Below are positions 24,439 to 36,577 of a stretch of DNA of 64,000 bases, piece by piece. The position numbers were made by a program, and so were the translations under genes. The notes below the pieces were generated by a model. The model was given only the letters and a program-made list of their open reading frames with translations, did not search any database and was not told where the DNA came from. This stretch comes from Odiellus spinosus (taxonomy: Eukaryota; Arthropoda; Arachnida; Opiliones; Phalangiidae). Each line of letters opens with the position of its first letter. Position 1 is the stretch's first letter. Location of the stretch: the NCBI GenBank assembly GCA_963920705.1, contig OY987231.1, positions 18,949,024 through 19,013,023 on the forward strand, given 5' to 3'.

Positions 24439-24826
24439 TATTTATTTATTAGACCCTTAAGTATGACATTTAATATAAAAAATGTATATCTAAAAGAGTT
24501 TAATTGCGAAAAATATACGGTACTTTGAATTTCGCACCACCTCCATTTCGCAACCACTTTTCCTCCACTCTTCCTTTGCGAAACTAATCGCCAACAACCT
24601 TGTACGTTACTGAAATTTAGCTAAAGAGCTCTGGAATAAATAAATATACAATAAATCGATTTCAAATTAGCTCTCTCTTGTTAGAAGAAAAACATTTACT
24701 GGAAAACTAGACTTTTAAGAAGTTGAAGGACGGTATAATGGAGTGTTGGAAAGCTTCACGCGAAGGTTTAATATTCTAAAACGAATAAATTGTAAGATTT
24801 CGTGCGAATTCATATAATTAGAGTAG

Positions 24827-24857
<31 letters not shown>

Positions 24858-25276
24858 CTAAGACCCAATTACAAAGGAGTAAAGAAACTGTTATATATTT
24901 TTTTTATTTTTATATCGGTTTGTCAAAGCAACGAATCCCTAATTGGCAACTTGAGCCACGTAATAGCCATCGATCTGGCCTAAGGGTTTTCTTTTTTAAT
25001 CAATAGTTCGACACAATTCACTTTCAAACGCTATATTTTACCTTCTAGACTTCTATTCAGCTTTTCCCTCAGCCTCTATGTCAAAAAAAGTCGGTATAAC
25101 GTAAGCCTGCACTTTCATTATACAACGTCTTTTTTTTTTTCCCCATACTACCGACATTTTTTTATCGGGTAAATTTATTAAGAAGGATTTAAAGTATATA
25201 CGGTAGGAAGAAAAGAATCCCTGATTGGTTGCAATGCTTGCGAACAAAAATACGATGAAATTTTTATACCCGGCCG
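24439..25276. other. Intergenic, poly-A tract
   Basis: Contains an A-run of about 27 (near 24,828-24,854). No gene supported. Confidence 0.4.
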
Positions 25277-25612
25277 CAGAAGCCGATGAAACCCTCCTTT
25301 GAAGTCTACTACTCCAATGTTCCATATAGCGCTCCTCTCTGTATGGGTAAAATTCCCAATTTTACGAGTTAGAAGGGGTCCTACTTCATCCCCCCTGTCT
25401 ACGGAAAATTGGAAATTCTCTCTCTCCACAAACGACGACGTTTTTGGACGAACTCCAAGGCTGCTAGAGATATTCGCTCGACGAACTCCCGCTCCGAAAA
25501 TATCTACCGTAAGGAGGCGTACGAATCGCGCTTTTTGAAACTAACCCTTACAGAGAGGGGTAGACAAGACCCGGGAGTAATAGACTTCAAAGGAGGGTTT
25601 CATCGGCTTCTG
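25277..25612 (+). mobile_element. Family A MITE, copy A8 (chimeric)
   Basis: 336 bp, perfect 7-bp duplication CCGGCCG, an unusually GC-rich target. The left half is subfamily a2 (GAGTTAGAAGGGGTCC), but the right half has the a1 marker GCGCTTTTTGAAACTAACC, the reverse of copy A2. Confidence 0.95.
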
Positions 25613-26337
25613 CCGGCCGCTATAAAGAAATCTTACAAGGTGTTTTCTATTGATTCCTCTACTTTATTAACATTAAAAACCTTGCACGTTATAATTTTTC
25701 TATGACAAATTCTAATGAAAATTCAACTTATGTCATATCTTTGTTTTAACATAATTTGTGAAAATGCTACTCGTGAAACATCTGTGTCATCCTCACTTAA
25801 AATTAATTTCCAATCAAATAAGGCATTTGCGTACTTTGAAGATATTGGAGCGTTATATTTTAGGCGTTAAATGAATTAGTTCTGGCGGGAAATCGTATTA
25901 TTAGCGTATAATTTTATTGCCACTTTACTCTATCCCAAAAATAGAGAAATGTTAAAACTAGCGGTATTGATAATTAATCAAACTCTACTAAATTATGGGA
26001 TAATGTAAAGCCTGAAGGGCAGCTTGTAACCGAGTTTAACGTGGCACTCGACTTTTAACTCCATTATAGCGTAAGCGTAGTTAATATAGCAACAGGCCGA
26101 GCTAGGCGGGAGTAAAAAAAAGTCCTAATCTGATTACTTCAGTAATTAGTTTAATTTCCCTCTAGTCTTTGAACTGCAAAAAGCGCTCTTTCGACCAACG
26201 CGAGGTCAGTCAATGCAGCGTTGGATGCTCATATATATCGCTAACCCTCGGCGTGCAATTTCCCTTATCATTTCATTGAGATAACTTTTCAAACAAGCTA
26301 TAAATACGTTGCGGATTGATACTCAGTGTTAGATATC
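25613..26337. other. Intergenic, no feature supported
   Basis: AT-rich; nothing recognised. Confidence 0.35.
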
Positions 26338-26530
26338 TGAAGGGCCTTTCACACGAGTCAATGACTACGGTTATTTGATGGCTCAAAGAGAGATTTAAAA
26401 TCGGAAGGCGCTTATTCGTCCTCATGTAACCCCGGTAAAAGCGCTTTTGCTAGGGTTACGTGAGGGCGAAAAGCGCTAACTGCTAAAGCGCTCTTCGAAA
26501 CCTCGTGTAATGACGGTTTCCCTTTAAATA
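26338..26530. mobile_element. Possible short inverted-repeat element
   Basis: Starts GAAGGGCCTTTCACACGAG and ends CCTCGTGTAATGACGGTTTCCC. Inside, AAGCGCTTTTGC / GCGAAAAGCGCT and GGGTTACGTGAGGGCG / CCTCATGTAACCCC are inverted pairs. Termini match only loosely and no target duplication was seen. Confidence 0.4.
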
Positions 26531-27096
26531 ATTGGATCGATAAATTGACTCAACACCACCTTTCATACGTTAATCAAAATTTATATATTCCAATACGAAG
26601 AATAATGAATTTGGATACAATTCTCAAGGCTTTATTTCCAAACTAAAATAGTGCCCGTGTAAAACACGACGCATTCTTCCTTATCCAGCGCGACAATGTA
26701 AAAATAATTATTAATATTAACATTACAATTTTGACTTAAACTTTAACCCACTTTCAAAATATTTTTTAAAAAAATCTATTTTATAGATCATTAGGAAAAA
26801 TATCCTTTATATAATTTTATATTAAGTTTCCCGCTTTTAAAATGAACAGACAATCATTATTGGTTTGCGTGACACTTCATTTTTCGTCACATCCGGGTTT
26901 TTGTTGGATTTCGATATAATTTTTAGCCACTTTCGAAAAAAATCAAACCAACCAATAATCCTCAATTAAAATAAAAATGGTCTTTAGAAGGGGGTAGATA
27001 ATCTTGTCATTCTCCCTATCTATCTCTAAATCCTCAAGTTCTTAAAGATGGCCTAAAAATTGGGTTGTAATTGGTTTGAAAGGGCCTTTAGTCGGA

Positions 27097-27635
27097 TATA
27101 AAAGTAGTCGTTCCAAACTGTTCTTGGGTCTTAAACCCGATTCTGTAGTGATGAGGAGAAAATAAGAGAGACAAGGGTACGAGACTCCGTCAGGTGTATC
27201 CTAGAAGCTCTCTATATGTTGGAAAAGCTTATTAGAGTTTGCGTTAGAAATCTGGTAGGACACGTTCAGTCCTCGTTCGTTCGTTTCTTCCATACTCTAT
27301 CCCTCTCTCTCTCTCTATCGCTCATAGGGTGAGCTAGTTTCAACCGCTAGCCGCTTTCCACCAAATTCTTTTTCGCCTTTGCCCCGATAAAGTACGGAGT
27401 TTCGTATAGTCTACCGCCGTTATACCCGGGGATAGAGCCTCTTTAGCCTTAACAAGTTTTGTAGCTTTCCAACGGTTAGGTACGTATATACGACCAGAGT
27501 TTTCCGCCTTCGGCTGTTTTGGGTGCAGCTAGTTGCGCGGACTATATAGTTTTGTTGTGGTCGAGTTGGCATAAAGATGTTTTTGCCGTGTCGTTTACCA
27601 TTCGGTCGCGTTCGGATATACCCGTGTTTAGAAAG
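27097..27635 (+). promoter_or_regulatory. Candidate promoter and non-coding first exon
   Basis: TATAAAAG at 27,097-27,104. A TCAGTCC initiator-like site lies at about 27,266. GC- and CpG-richer sequence than its surroundings follows, and a perfect donor (AAAG|GTAAGA) is at 27,635/27,636. The next plausible plus-strand acceptor with a coding exon is at 53,498, so this could be a distant 5' exon of that gene. That link is inference. A short ATG-ORF at 27,573 would hit a stop after such a splice. Confidence 0.28.
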
Positions 27636-27939
27636 GTAAGAACGCAGCTCGGATATTATATATATAAAGCGTTGGAAAAAATCGTGATTTGAACTTAAGA
27701 TATCTTAGAGAAGTTTTACGGATATTTTGAAATCGTATATAAAGAAGGAAACCTAACTCTAATAGTATTAATGTCATCACGTGAGCGAAGCACGCTATTG
27801 AAGTTTCCGTTCGCATTCTACTCGTATTTCATATTTTTTTTTATAAAACTTCTTATCGGAATCGGAATACGAACATAATGGTATCAGATTTACAATTATT
27901 TTCTTTATTTAGCATTTTCTTGGTAAGCTTTACTTTGCA

Positions 27940-29089
27940 GGGCTCTTCTTTGCAAGGCTTTATTTTTCTTTGCAGGTTTTTTTCTTTGCAGGTTTTTTCT
28001 TTGCAGGTTTTTTTTCTTGGAAGGTTTTCTTCGTGGCAGGTTTTATTTCTTGGCGGGTTTTATTTCTTGGCAGGTTTTTTTCGTGGCAGGCTTTATTTCT
28101 TGGTGGATTTTATTTCTTGGCGGATTTTATTTCTTGGCGGATTTTATTTCTTGGCGGGTTTTATTTCTTGGCGGGTTTTATTTCTTGGCGGGCTTTATTT
28201 TTTGATGGATTTTATTTCTTGGCGGGTTTTATTTCTTGGCGGGTTTTATTTCTTGGCGGGTTTTATTTCTTGGCGGGTTTTATTTCTTGGCGGGTTTTAT
28301 TTCTTGGCGGGTTTTATTTCTTGGCGGGTTTTATTTCTTGGCGGGCTTTATTTTTTGATGGATTTTATTTCTTGGCGGTTTTATTTCTTGGCGGGTTTTA
28401 TTTCTTGGCGGGTTTTATTTCTTGGCGGGTTTTATTTCTTGGCGGGCTTTATTTTTTGATGGATTTTATTTCTTGGCGGGTTTTATTTCTTGGCGGGTTT
28501 TATTTCTTGGCGGGTTTTATTTCTTGGCGGGCTTTATTTTTTGATGGATTTTATTTCTTGGCGGGTTTTATTTTTTGGCGGGTTTTATTTCTTGGCGGGA
28601 TTTATTTCTTGGCGGGTTTTATTTCTTGGCGGGTTTTATTTCTTGGCGGGTTTTATTTCTTGGCGGGTTTTATTTCTTGGCGGGTTTTATTTCTTGGCGG
28701 GTTTTATTTCTTGGCGCGTTTTATTTCTTGGCGCGTTTTATTTCATGGCGGGTTTTATTTCATGGCGGGTTTTATTTCATGGCGGGTTTTATTTCATGCC
28801 GGGTTTTATTTCATGCCGGGTTTTATTTCATGGCGGGTTTTATTTCATGGCGGGTTTTATTTCATGGCGGGTTTTATTTCATGGCGGGTTTTATTTCTTG
28901 GCGGGTTTTATTTCTTGGCGGGTTTTATTTCTTGGCGGGTTTTATTTTTTGGCGGGTTTTATTTCTTGGCGGGTTTTATTTCTTGGCGGGTTTTATTTCT
29001 TGGCGGGCTTTATTTTTTGATGGATTTTATTTCTTGGCGGGTTTTATTTCTTGGCGGGTTTTATTTCTTGGCGGGTTTTATTTCTTGGC

Positions 29090-29091
<2 letters not shown>
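27940..29091 (+). repeat. 17-bp minisatellite array with higher-order variants
   Basis: More than 60 units of TTGGCGGGTTTTATTTC. A variant pair (GGGCTTTATTTTTTGATGG) recurs at about 28,190, 28,343, 28,445, 28,530 and 29,006. A block with CATGG for CTTGG spans 28,740-28,885. The unit contains no plus-strand stop in any phase and 17 is not a multiple of 3, so all three frames stay open. The resulting ORFs of 176-459 codons are artefacts of the repeat and not genes. Confidence 0.95.
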
Positions 29092-29125
<34 letters not shown>

Positions 29126-29300
29126 CTTTTCTTGGCAGGCTTTTCCTTGCCAGGCTTTTTTCCTTGGCCAGGCTTTTTTTTTTCCTTGCCAGTCTTTTTT
29201 CCTTGGCCAGGTTTTTTCCTTGCCAGTCTTTTTTTCCTTCGCTTCGCAGGCTCTTTTTCTTTCGCAGGCTCTTTTTCTTTCGCAGGCTTTTTTCTTGGCA
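29092..29300 (+). repeat. Poly-T tract and degenerate T-rich repeat
   Basis: A run of 34 T (29,092-29,125) is followed by degenerate units of the type GGCAGGCTTTTTTCCTT and CCTTGGCCAGG, which look like an older, slipped derivative of the adjacent minisatellite. Confidence 0.85.
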
Positions 29301-31062
29301 AGCTAATTTCGACATATACTGTATATCTTTGAACCGAATTCAAATATAACTTCCTTAACTTTAATATACAATTTTATATTATATTATAATGTAGCTCTAA
29401 ATAATAAGCAGATATATAAAGCGTACAATATTACAGAATCCATCCAATCCTTAAAATCGCGTTGCCCATTGAGGCGGAACTAGAACCTATCATCGTATGG
29501 AATGCCAGGGATATTCTACAGCACGTAATTATAAATAAATTAATACGTCTTGGTTGAATAGAATTTATAGTCGCGCGTGTTCTAATATGTTATAGTTTGA
29601 ATCGTGCAACGACTACATGTCTATCTAATTGAAAATATTCCTTTGAAATTTTATGGAATTGTGAATTTAAACGCATCTATTCTACAAATTTTGAGCGTTC
29701 GTCGAAAGTCTTAAAATGACTCTATATATCAATCGTTATCCAAAGTTAATTTATACTGTGGTTAAAATATATCAAAGGAATATATTTAATTTCTACACCA
29801 AGAACTAATTTATGAAATCGGAGAACGTTTGAAGATATAATTATAGGCTTTAAAGCCGAGATGTCATGTTTTTTTTTCTCTATTTTTTCCTGCTAGTCTC
29901 TAGAGACATCTATTAAGTTTATTTTAAAAATTATTCTTAAATCTGTCGTTTTTGATGATAAAAACGTATCATATTAAATCTTAGTCTAACCTGCCTAAAT
30001 TTTTCTGGTGCCTGTAAAAGTGTTCTAACAACCGCTCTTCGGTGTTCAGAGTGAAGCCTACATTTATTGGGTTTCGGGGCATTTCCAAATTTGTGAAAAA
30101 AATAGAGCAAAAATAAATATTAAATTTAACACAAAGCAATTCCAAAACTTTTTTTGGACTATTTCTCCCCTGGATGTAGAGTTTTTCCCATAATCTTTCA
30201 TGTAGCGTAAAACTGACCGTGTTTAAAAGCCCAATTAAAAATTATTCAAATATTATGACCTAATAGAAAGTTAAGATTCCCTTTGTACGTTCTTGGGTTT
30301 AATCAATCTATTCTTGTCTTTGCCAATAGAGATTCCTTAGATTACGAGGAAATTCAGATAATTCGCGGAATGATGTCTTTCAACCTCTTAAAAAAGTGTT
30401 AGTTGCCCTCTTCTCCCGGATTACCTAATTATTTTATATATCTATTAAACTGTTTTTCATAATTAAAAGCGTGTATTCAAAATTTTAAACCTTGGGTTAA
30501 TGCATTTTTAGTAACTTCAAAATTAAAAATGACATTTTATTCAATATTTGTTTCTATATTTGGAGTCGGTCTTTCTGAAAATGGTAGTCAAATTCCTTGA
30601 CTGCCTAAGTACTTTAATTTGTAACTAGCCCTTTAGCGAAAGGATCCTGTAATTCCAAGTTGTGTTAATGAGAAATTTTGCTTTTGAACAAATTCGTCCG
30701 TCGAAAGGGAAAGCTTAACGGCAGGTGAGCCACCGTTTTCTCATCATTAGTGAAGGTGTATATGTTGGGCACGGGGTTGATGAGGGGGAAAACGGACTGC
30801 GCATTGGGCTATCCGCGAGATTGCTTGATTCCCGAGATTTCTTCTCTATTAAAAGCCCATTTTGAATAATTTGCCGTTAGGCTAGCTGCGAAAGAGGCAT
30901 TTATTAGAAACGGGAATAAGACTAAAAATAACCCGCACGATGACGCCTACTAAGCAAATTACGAATAATTTAATGGCAAGAAACCCCAAAAGTCGGAGGA
31001 AGAATTTTAAATGATGTTATTTTAAAGTAGAAACGCAACCTGACTCGATTTGAACCTCGTCA
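29301..31062. other. Intergenic, no feature supported
   Basis: About 1.8 kb of AT-rich sequence with no ORF, repeat or splice context that can be supported. Confidence 0.4.
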
Positions 31063-31130
31063 TAAGCTTCGGTCACAGTAGCATTTCTTAATCGATTTGA
31101 AACGGTAAAATCAAATCGATATTCAGATCC
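31063..31130 (+). mobile_element. Family K fragment
   Basis: AAGCTTCGGTCACAGTAGC and TTCTTAATCGATTTGAAACG match the K1/K2 interior and left end. The rest is missing. Confidence 0.55.
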
Positions 31131-31254
31131 ATTATTGTTGAATTCAGGAAATTATTAATTTCATCTATTAGGTCGAATTAAAAGATTTTATCTCATAGGG
31201 TAAGCAGATTTCTTTCGTTATTCAATGGGAGCACATTGATTTGAAAAGTAAAAC

Positions 31255-31593
31255 CAGAAGCCGATGAATTCCTCATTTGAAGTCTACTACTCTAATGTTC
31301 CATATAGCGCTCCTCTCTGTATGGGTAAAATTCACAATTTTACGAGATCGGAGGGGTCCTACTTCATAACCCCCCCTGTCTACGGAAAATTGGAAATTCT
31401 CGCTCTCCACAAACGACGACGTTTTTTTGACGAACTCCAAGGCGGCTAGAGATATTCGCTCGACGAACTCCCGCTCCGAAAATATCTACCGTTAGGAGGC
31501 GTACGAGTCGAGTTTTTGAAACTAACCCATACAGAGAGGGGTAGACAAGACCCGGGAGTAATAGACTTCAAAGGAGGGTTTCATCGGCTTCTG
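31255..31593 (+). mobile_element. Family A MITE, copy A9
   Basis: 339 bp, subfamily a1. The left terminus carries GATGAATTCCTC for GATGAAACCCTC. Flanks (GTAAAAC / GCCTTAC) do not form a clear duplication. Confidence 0.93.
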
Positions 31594-32197
31594 GCCTTAC
31601 TTCGTATACAAATCTTAGTAGCTTTTTGTTTTTAATGCTTTAATTAGTTTAAAAGCAAGGTTCGAGAAATTTTCTATTGCTAGATGATGGTGGTATACTG
31701 ACGTTGCAACGTAAATTTTTTATCTCCCTTCATTTTATTAGATTATCTCTAAGCCAGCCAAACAGCGAGCTTATAATTGGACACCCCCCCATTTAGGCGG
31801 CTCCCTTGGTCCTGGCTGATCATTTATTAAATAAAATTTAGTTTTCCAGATTTGAAATTTTAGCGAGATTCTAAATATCACAGTTTATATGGACCCTGGA
31901 ATATGATCTTTCCCAAAACCTTTTCGTGCTTAAATATTTTTAATGAACTCCTGTTATAGGACTTGAAAATGGAGTATTTTTTCCACTAATTAAGAGACAC
32001 GTTTTTGGTCTTTCAACTGATAATGAGATTTTCAATTTCTCATACAATTCGTGAAATTGAATTTAATATTTTTTAGGGTTTTGAAAATTAACGCGGCATT
32101 ATTTAAATCTTAATTGAATATCAATCTTTTGTTAGCCTTAAAGTGAGGCTAGCTAGCTGTCTCGGAATTTTCGGAAAGCTCATGAAATAATATATAC
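31594..32197. other. Intergenic, no feature supported
   Basis: AT-rich; nothing recognised. Confidence 0.35.
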
Positions 32198-32533
32198 CAG
32201 AAGCCGATGAAACCCTCCTTTGAAGTCTACTACTCCAATGTTCGATATAGCGTTCCTCTCTGTATGGGTAAAATTCCCAATTTTACGAGTTAGAAGGGGT
32301 CCTACTTCATCCCCCCTGTCTACGGAAAATTGGAAATTCTCTCTCTCCACAAACGACGACGTTTTTGGACGAACTCCAAGGCTGCTAGAGATATTCGCTC
32401 GACGAACTCCCGCTCCGAAAACATCTACCGTTAGGAGGCGTACGAATCGCGCCTTTTGAGAATAACCCATACAGAGAGGGGTAGACAAGACCCAGGAGTA
32501 ATAGACTTCAAAGGAGGGTTTCATCGGCTTCTG
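32198..32533 (+). mobile_element. Family A MITE, copy A10
   Basis: 336 bp, subfamily a2 in both halves, perfect 7-bp duplication TATATAC. Confidence 0.95.
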
Positions 32534-32554
32534 TATATACACGTATACTTCAGT

Positions 32555-32615
32555 CAAAGAAAAAAATACTGCAACAGTAAAACTACATATTTTAGAATCG
32601 CCTATTTAAACAATA
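32555..32615 (+). repeat. Dispersed repeat J, fragment
   Basis: CTGCAACAGTAAAACTACATATTTTA matches 8,438-8,470 (split phrase GCAACAGTAAAA, CATATTTTA, AATCGC). Short and of unknown class. Confidence 0.45.
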
Positions 32616-32819
32616 AAAATCCCTACCTTTAAGAACTCATCCCAGACGTATACAATTTGAAATATTGCTTTTTAATAGTATGATATAATAAAACTAAAAA
32701 ATATAATATCCACAGTCATTCGTACATTAACATGTCTTTTAGAAACATTATAGTTCAAATATTCATTCCCTTTTTATCCCCATGTTTATTAACAAACTCC
32801 CTTCCCTTCTTGATAGTCT

Positions 32820-33256
32820 TTAAAGGGAGGATGCAACCTAACAACAAGTGATTTTTTTATCGATTCCTTATTGTTTAAATAGGCCTAATCCACTATTTAA
32901 AAAATTTACAAACAAATATTAAACTTAAATTTAAAACTTACCCTGAAAATAGGCTTAGTGGGATTCATGGAGCTCCTGATTTCCTCGCGTGTAAGGTCTA
33001 GCGACCAATCGCACGCGACGTAAGTCTCGTGGAGATCTCGCGTGAACGACGGGCCTTTGCTCATTGGTTGCTAGACCTTACACGGACGCGATTCAGGATC
33101 TCCATGAATCCCGCTAAGCTTATTTTCAGGGTAAGTTTTAAATTTATTTCTAGTTTAATTTTTGTATTGTAAACTTTTTATCGGTGGATTAGGCCTATTT
33201 AAACGATAAGGAATCGATAAAAAATCACTTGTAATTAGGTTGCATTCTCCCTTTAA
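32820..33256 (-). mobile_element. Family B foldback MITE, copy B4
   Basis: 437 bp with TTAA at both ends. The centre (GAACGACGGGCCTTTGCTCA) is inverted relative to B3, B6 and B10, so it is inserted in the other orientation. Confidence 0.95.
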
Positions 33257-33784
33257 ACTTTAATTAAAAATATATTTTGTGTACGAGACGTTTTCCATAA
33301 TTATATGTATATTAATATCTTAGAACGTGGATGATTTTACTTTGTATATCTCTAAGGTTAAGCTGAACTTGTTTAGTTGGTAATATACGTAATCTTATAA
33401 AAAGGTTTGGTTTGCTCTTTGAATTTTAAGTTTCGTTGGAGCGAGAGAGCGTGTAAATAAATCTAAACGTTCTAAAGGATAGCTCAGTCCAATCGGCGTA
33501 CAAAATATAAAGTTTTAGCCTTCACGAAAATTCAAATGCCGGTAATAGAATTTAGGCAATTTCTATCCGGCTGCGTCTCTCCTTTCCGCGAATCCCTGAT
33601 GGCCTATATAGCGTGCGAGCAAATATATAGCGCTTGTCTTCTTAATATTCTATTCCCGTAACATTCGTGTTTGACTATTATTATCTGGCTTGAAACAGCT
33701 CGAAAAATTGTGTTAAAACAAATCTTCACAAGTCTCGGAATTTAAATATTTTTAGTTAAATTTAAGTCCCGCGAAAAATCACGT
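33257..33784. other. Intergenic, no feature supported
   Basis: Slightly GC-richer at 33,540-33,630. No gene seen. Confidence 0.35.
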
Positions 33785-34145
33785 TTAAAGGGAAACTTTG
33801 AGCTAAAAATTGAACAGCTTTTGAATTTATTTTTTAGACCCGTGTTTGGTAAAACTTACACATAAAAAAGTACACATAAATTCGAGCCTTCAACAGCGCT
33901 TGTAATGTCCTAAAATTAAATGAATAAGCCCGCGTTTGATACCCAAGGTCATAGGCATCAAACGGTTCCTATTATTTTAATGTTAGGACATCACAAGCGC
34001 CACTGAAAACTGAAATAATATGATTGGCCCGAATTTACGTTTAACAATTAAACTTCAAAAATTAAATTAAACACCAAAAACGTGTCTAAAAATTCCGAAA
34101 CTAAATTCAAAAGCTGTTCCTTTTTAGCTCCAAGTTTCCCTTTAA
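33785..34145 (+). mobile_element. Family C MITE, complete copy C3
   Basis: 361 bp with TTAA at both ends. Left terminus TTAAAGGGAAACTTTGAGC, right terminus complementary. Subterminal AGCTTTTGAATTTA / AATTCAAAAGCT and central CGCTTGTAATGTCCTAA / TTAGGACATCACAAGCG are inverted, so the element folds back. TTAAAGGRR termini match the T2/Kolobok MITE signature known from frogs (recalled). Confidence 0.92.
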
Positions 34146-34196
34146 GCTTAAAAATTTATTGTGTAAAGTCAAATTAATCTTGAGAATGAGTTTAAG

Positions 34197-34535
34197 CAGA
34201 AGCCAATGAAACCCTCCTTTGAAGTCTATTACTCCCGGGTCTTGTCTACCCCTCTCTGTATGGGTTATTCTCAAAAGGCGCGATTCGTACGCCTCCTAAC
34301 GGTAGATGTTTTCGGAGCGGGAGTTCGTCGAGCGAATATCTCTAGTAGCCTCGGAGTTCGTCCAAAAAACGTCGTCGTTTGTGGAGAGAGAGAATTTCCA
34401 ATTTTCCGTAGACAGGGGGGGGATGAAGTAGGACCCCTTCTAACTCGTAAAATTGGGAATTTTACCCATACAGAGAGGAGCGCTATATGGAACATTGGAG
34501 TAGTAGACTTCAAAGGAGGGTTTCATCGGCTTCTG
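34197..34535 (-). mobile_element. Family A MITE, copy A11
   Basis: 339 bp, subfamily a2, perfect 7-bp duplication GTTTAAG. Inserted about 50 bp from the C3 right end. Confidence 0.95.
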
Positions 34536-35802
34536 GTTTAAGTAGTCAAAAACTTTGAAAAAGTATGAGTTTTTTTTTTATATTCCAGTCTTATCATCGA
34601 ATATAGAAACTTCCATAAAGGTTTCCTCCTTGTTCTAAAGATACGCACACTTTACCCTTTCCAGAATTCATCAAAATCCCTTTGACTTTTTGTAGTGACA
34701 TTTTGACATTCCACGTTTATATACAGACGAAAGGTTAAAATCGTGTAATAAGAACAGCGCAATTTTTTTTTTTTTTTTTCGACGAAAGCTGAAAACTAAT
34801 TGGAAAGTTGTTAAGCATAATCCTGACGAGTTACGTATGCAGCTATATATATTTATACCACTAACGTTATTAAATCTCTCCTTATAAATCGGTCATGCGA
34901 GCTTTCACGCTGCCCATTATTTGAATATATAATTGTATCAGAAGCGAATGATACTCGAAGTACTCCTAATTTATTTATAGGGAAGGTGGAAAGAAAAATT
35001 AATTTTTTATTGATTCAGCCTCTAAAAATAAATCGTATTTGCGTAGTAAAAAATTCAGGAAGTGTCTCTAAATTGGGCAGAGAATTAAAAGGATGACTTC
35101 GAACTAATCAAAATATGCCTTGGGGAAATAGCTTTGAAGAAAAATATTTCTCAGATCCAGGGAGGTTTCGGGCAAGTGGAAATTATTCTTTGTTGGGGAG
35201 TATTTTTGTCACCTTGTGCTGTTGTTCCTCATTGGCTGACGACGCTCAAATGGATTTCTGTAACCACAACCCTTTGGGGGAAGGAAAAAACTGATTAAGG
35301 GGTGCGCAAGTGTAACCCCCCCCCCCCCCCCCCCCGATGTAAGGCTAATTAGGAGCGCGTTGAATGTTGGATCGCGTTAGATGTTGAAAATAAGGGACAC
35401 ATATCATTCAAAATCGCCCTGACGTATTCGAATAATCTCATACGCTTCTGATTTCATTTATAGGCCACCACTTTTAGGGGGGTTAAATGGATTTAGCCAA
35501 AAGAAACGACATTATACGAGTATGTGGGGAATAAGATTAGTATATGGTCCAAAGGCTGAAATAATCATCAACATTAGTGAAGAAGCTAAGAGCTTTTTCT
35601 TGTAAAGGTTATATACCTATTGGTTTATTATACAGAAGACTTGTTAGCAGTTCTATAGTTTTCTTAAATTCTTATGTTTTTACCTGTATAGATTTAAATT
35701 TAAAGCATAAAAGCCTCTAATTTATATTTCTTTCCATATATTAAAAGCTTTAAAAAATTGTTTATGTGGGATTAAGTTTGATTTTGTGAGTAGGAAATAT
35801 AA
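34536..35802. other. Intergenic with a diverged repeat and poly-C run
   Basis: 34,975-35,100 resembles 57,600-57,725 (ATTGATT..., TCTAAAAATAA, ATATTTGCGTGG-type phrases), suggesting an old dispersed repeat. A C-run of about 19 lies at 35,317-35,335. Confidence 0.45.
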
Positions 35803-35809
35803 GTATAAT

Positions 35810-36229
35810 CAGAGGTATATAATAACCCCCTTCGGGGGGAAGTATGAAAGGTAGGCGAAATCGACGAACAACAAGTGCCCGGCGTAAATCGCGGCGGATC
35901 GACACACCGCTTTACTCCCAAAAAATAGTTACACCATTTTGAACCTCACTAAATTTTCCCTACGCATACTTCCGGAACTCGCGAGCTGAAGTCAACCTTA
36001 GACTCCAATTTAACAGACAGCCTGACTCCTGAGACAGGAAGTTCGAAACACAAATCGAGCCGTCTTGTTTATACAAAGACCATTTACTAGAGTACAGCGA
36101 CATTGAGAAGTCCAGCGCGAGCTAGTGGCCTAGATAGTCCGCAGCGGGCTCTTGTTGTTCGTGATTTTTAGCATTGGTAGTATAGGGGCTTTCATACTTC
36201 CCCCCAAAGGGGGTTATTATATACCTCTG
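35810..36229 (+). mobile_element. Family G MITE, copy G1
   Basis: 420 bp with about 41-bp inverted termini starting CAGAGGTATATAATAACCCC, each containing a small CCCCCTTCGGGGGG hairpin. Flanked by the 7-bp duplication GTATAAT (35,803-35,809 and 36,230-36,236). Subterminal GACGAACAACAAG / CTTGTTGTTCGTG forms a second inverted pair. Non-coding. Confidence 0.95.
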
Positions 36230-36236
36230 GTATAAT

Positions 36237-36577
36237 CAGAAGCCGATGAAACCCTTCTTTGAAGTCTATTACTCCCTGGTCTTGTCTATACCCCTCTCTG
36301 TATGGGTTAGTTTCAAAAAACGCGATTCGTACGCCTCCTAACGGTAGATATTTTCGGAGCGGGAGTTCGTCGAGTGAATATCTCTTGCAGCCTTGGAGTT
36401 CGTCAAAAAAAACGTCGTCGTTTGTGGAGAGAGAGAATTTCCAATTTTGCGTAGACAGGGGGGTATGAAATAGGACCCCTCCGATCTCGTAAAATTGTGA
36501 ATTTTACCCATACAGAGAGGAGCGCTATATCGAACATTAGTGTAGTAGACTTCAAAGGAGGGTTTCATCTACTTCTG
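36237..36577 (-). mobile_element. Family A MITE, copy A12
   Basis: 341 bp, subfamily a1. The right terminus is mutated (CATCTACTTCTG). Flanked on both sides by GTATAAT, the left copy of which is also the right duplication of G1. Confidence 0.95.

Noticed and set aside
27878..29349. ORFs of 62-459 codons (and antisense Lys-rich ORFs of 84-99 codons) across 27.9-29.3 kb
   Set aside because: They arise from a stop-free 17-bp tandem unit and a poly-T/A tract; all three forward frames are open at once, and no non-repeat coding sequence is attached.
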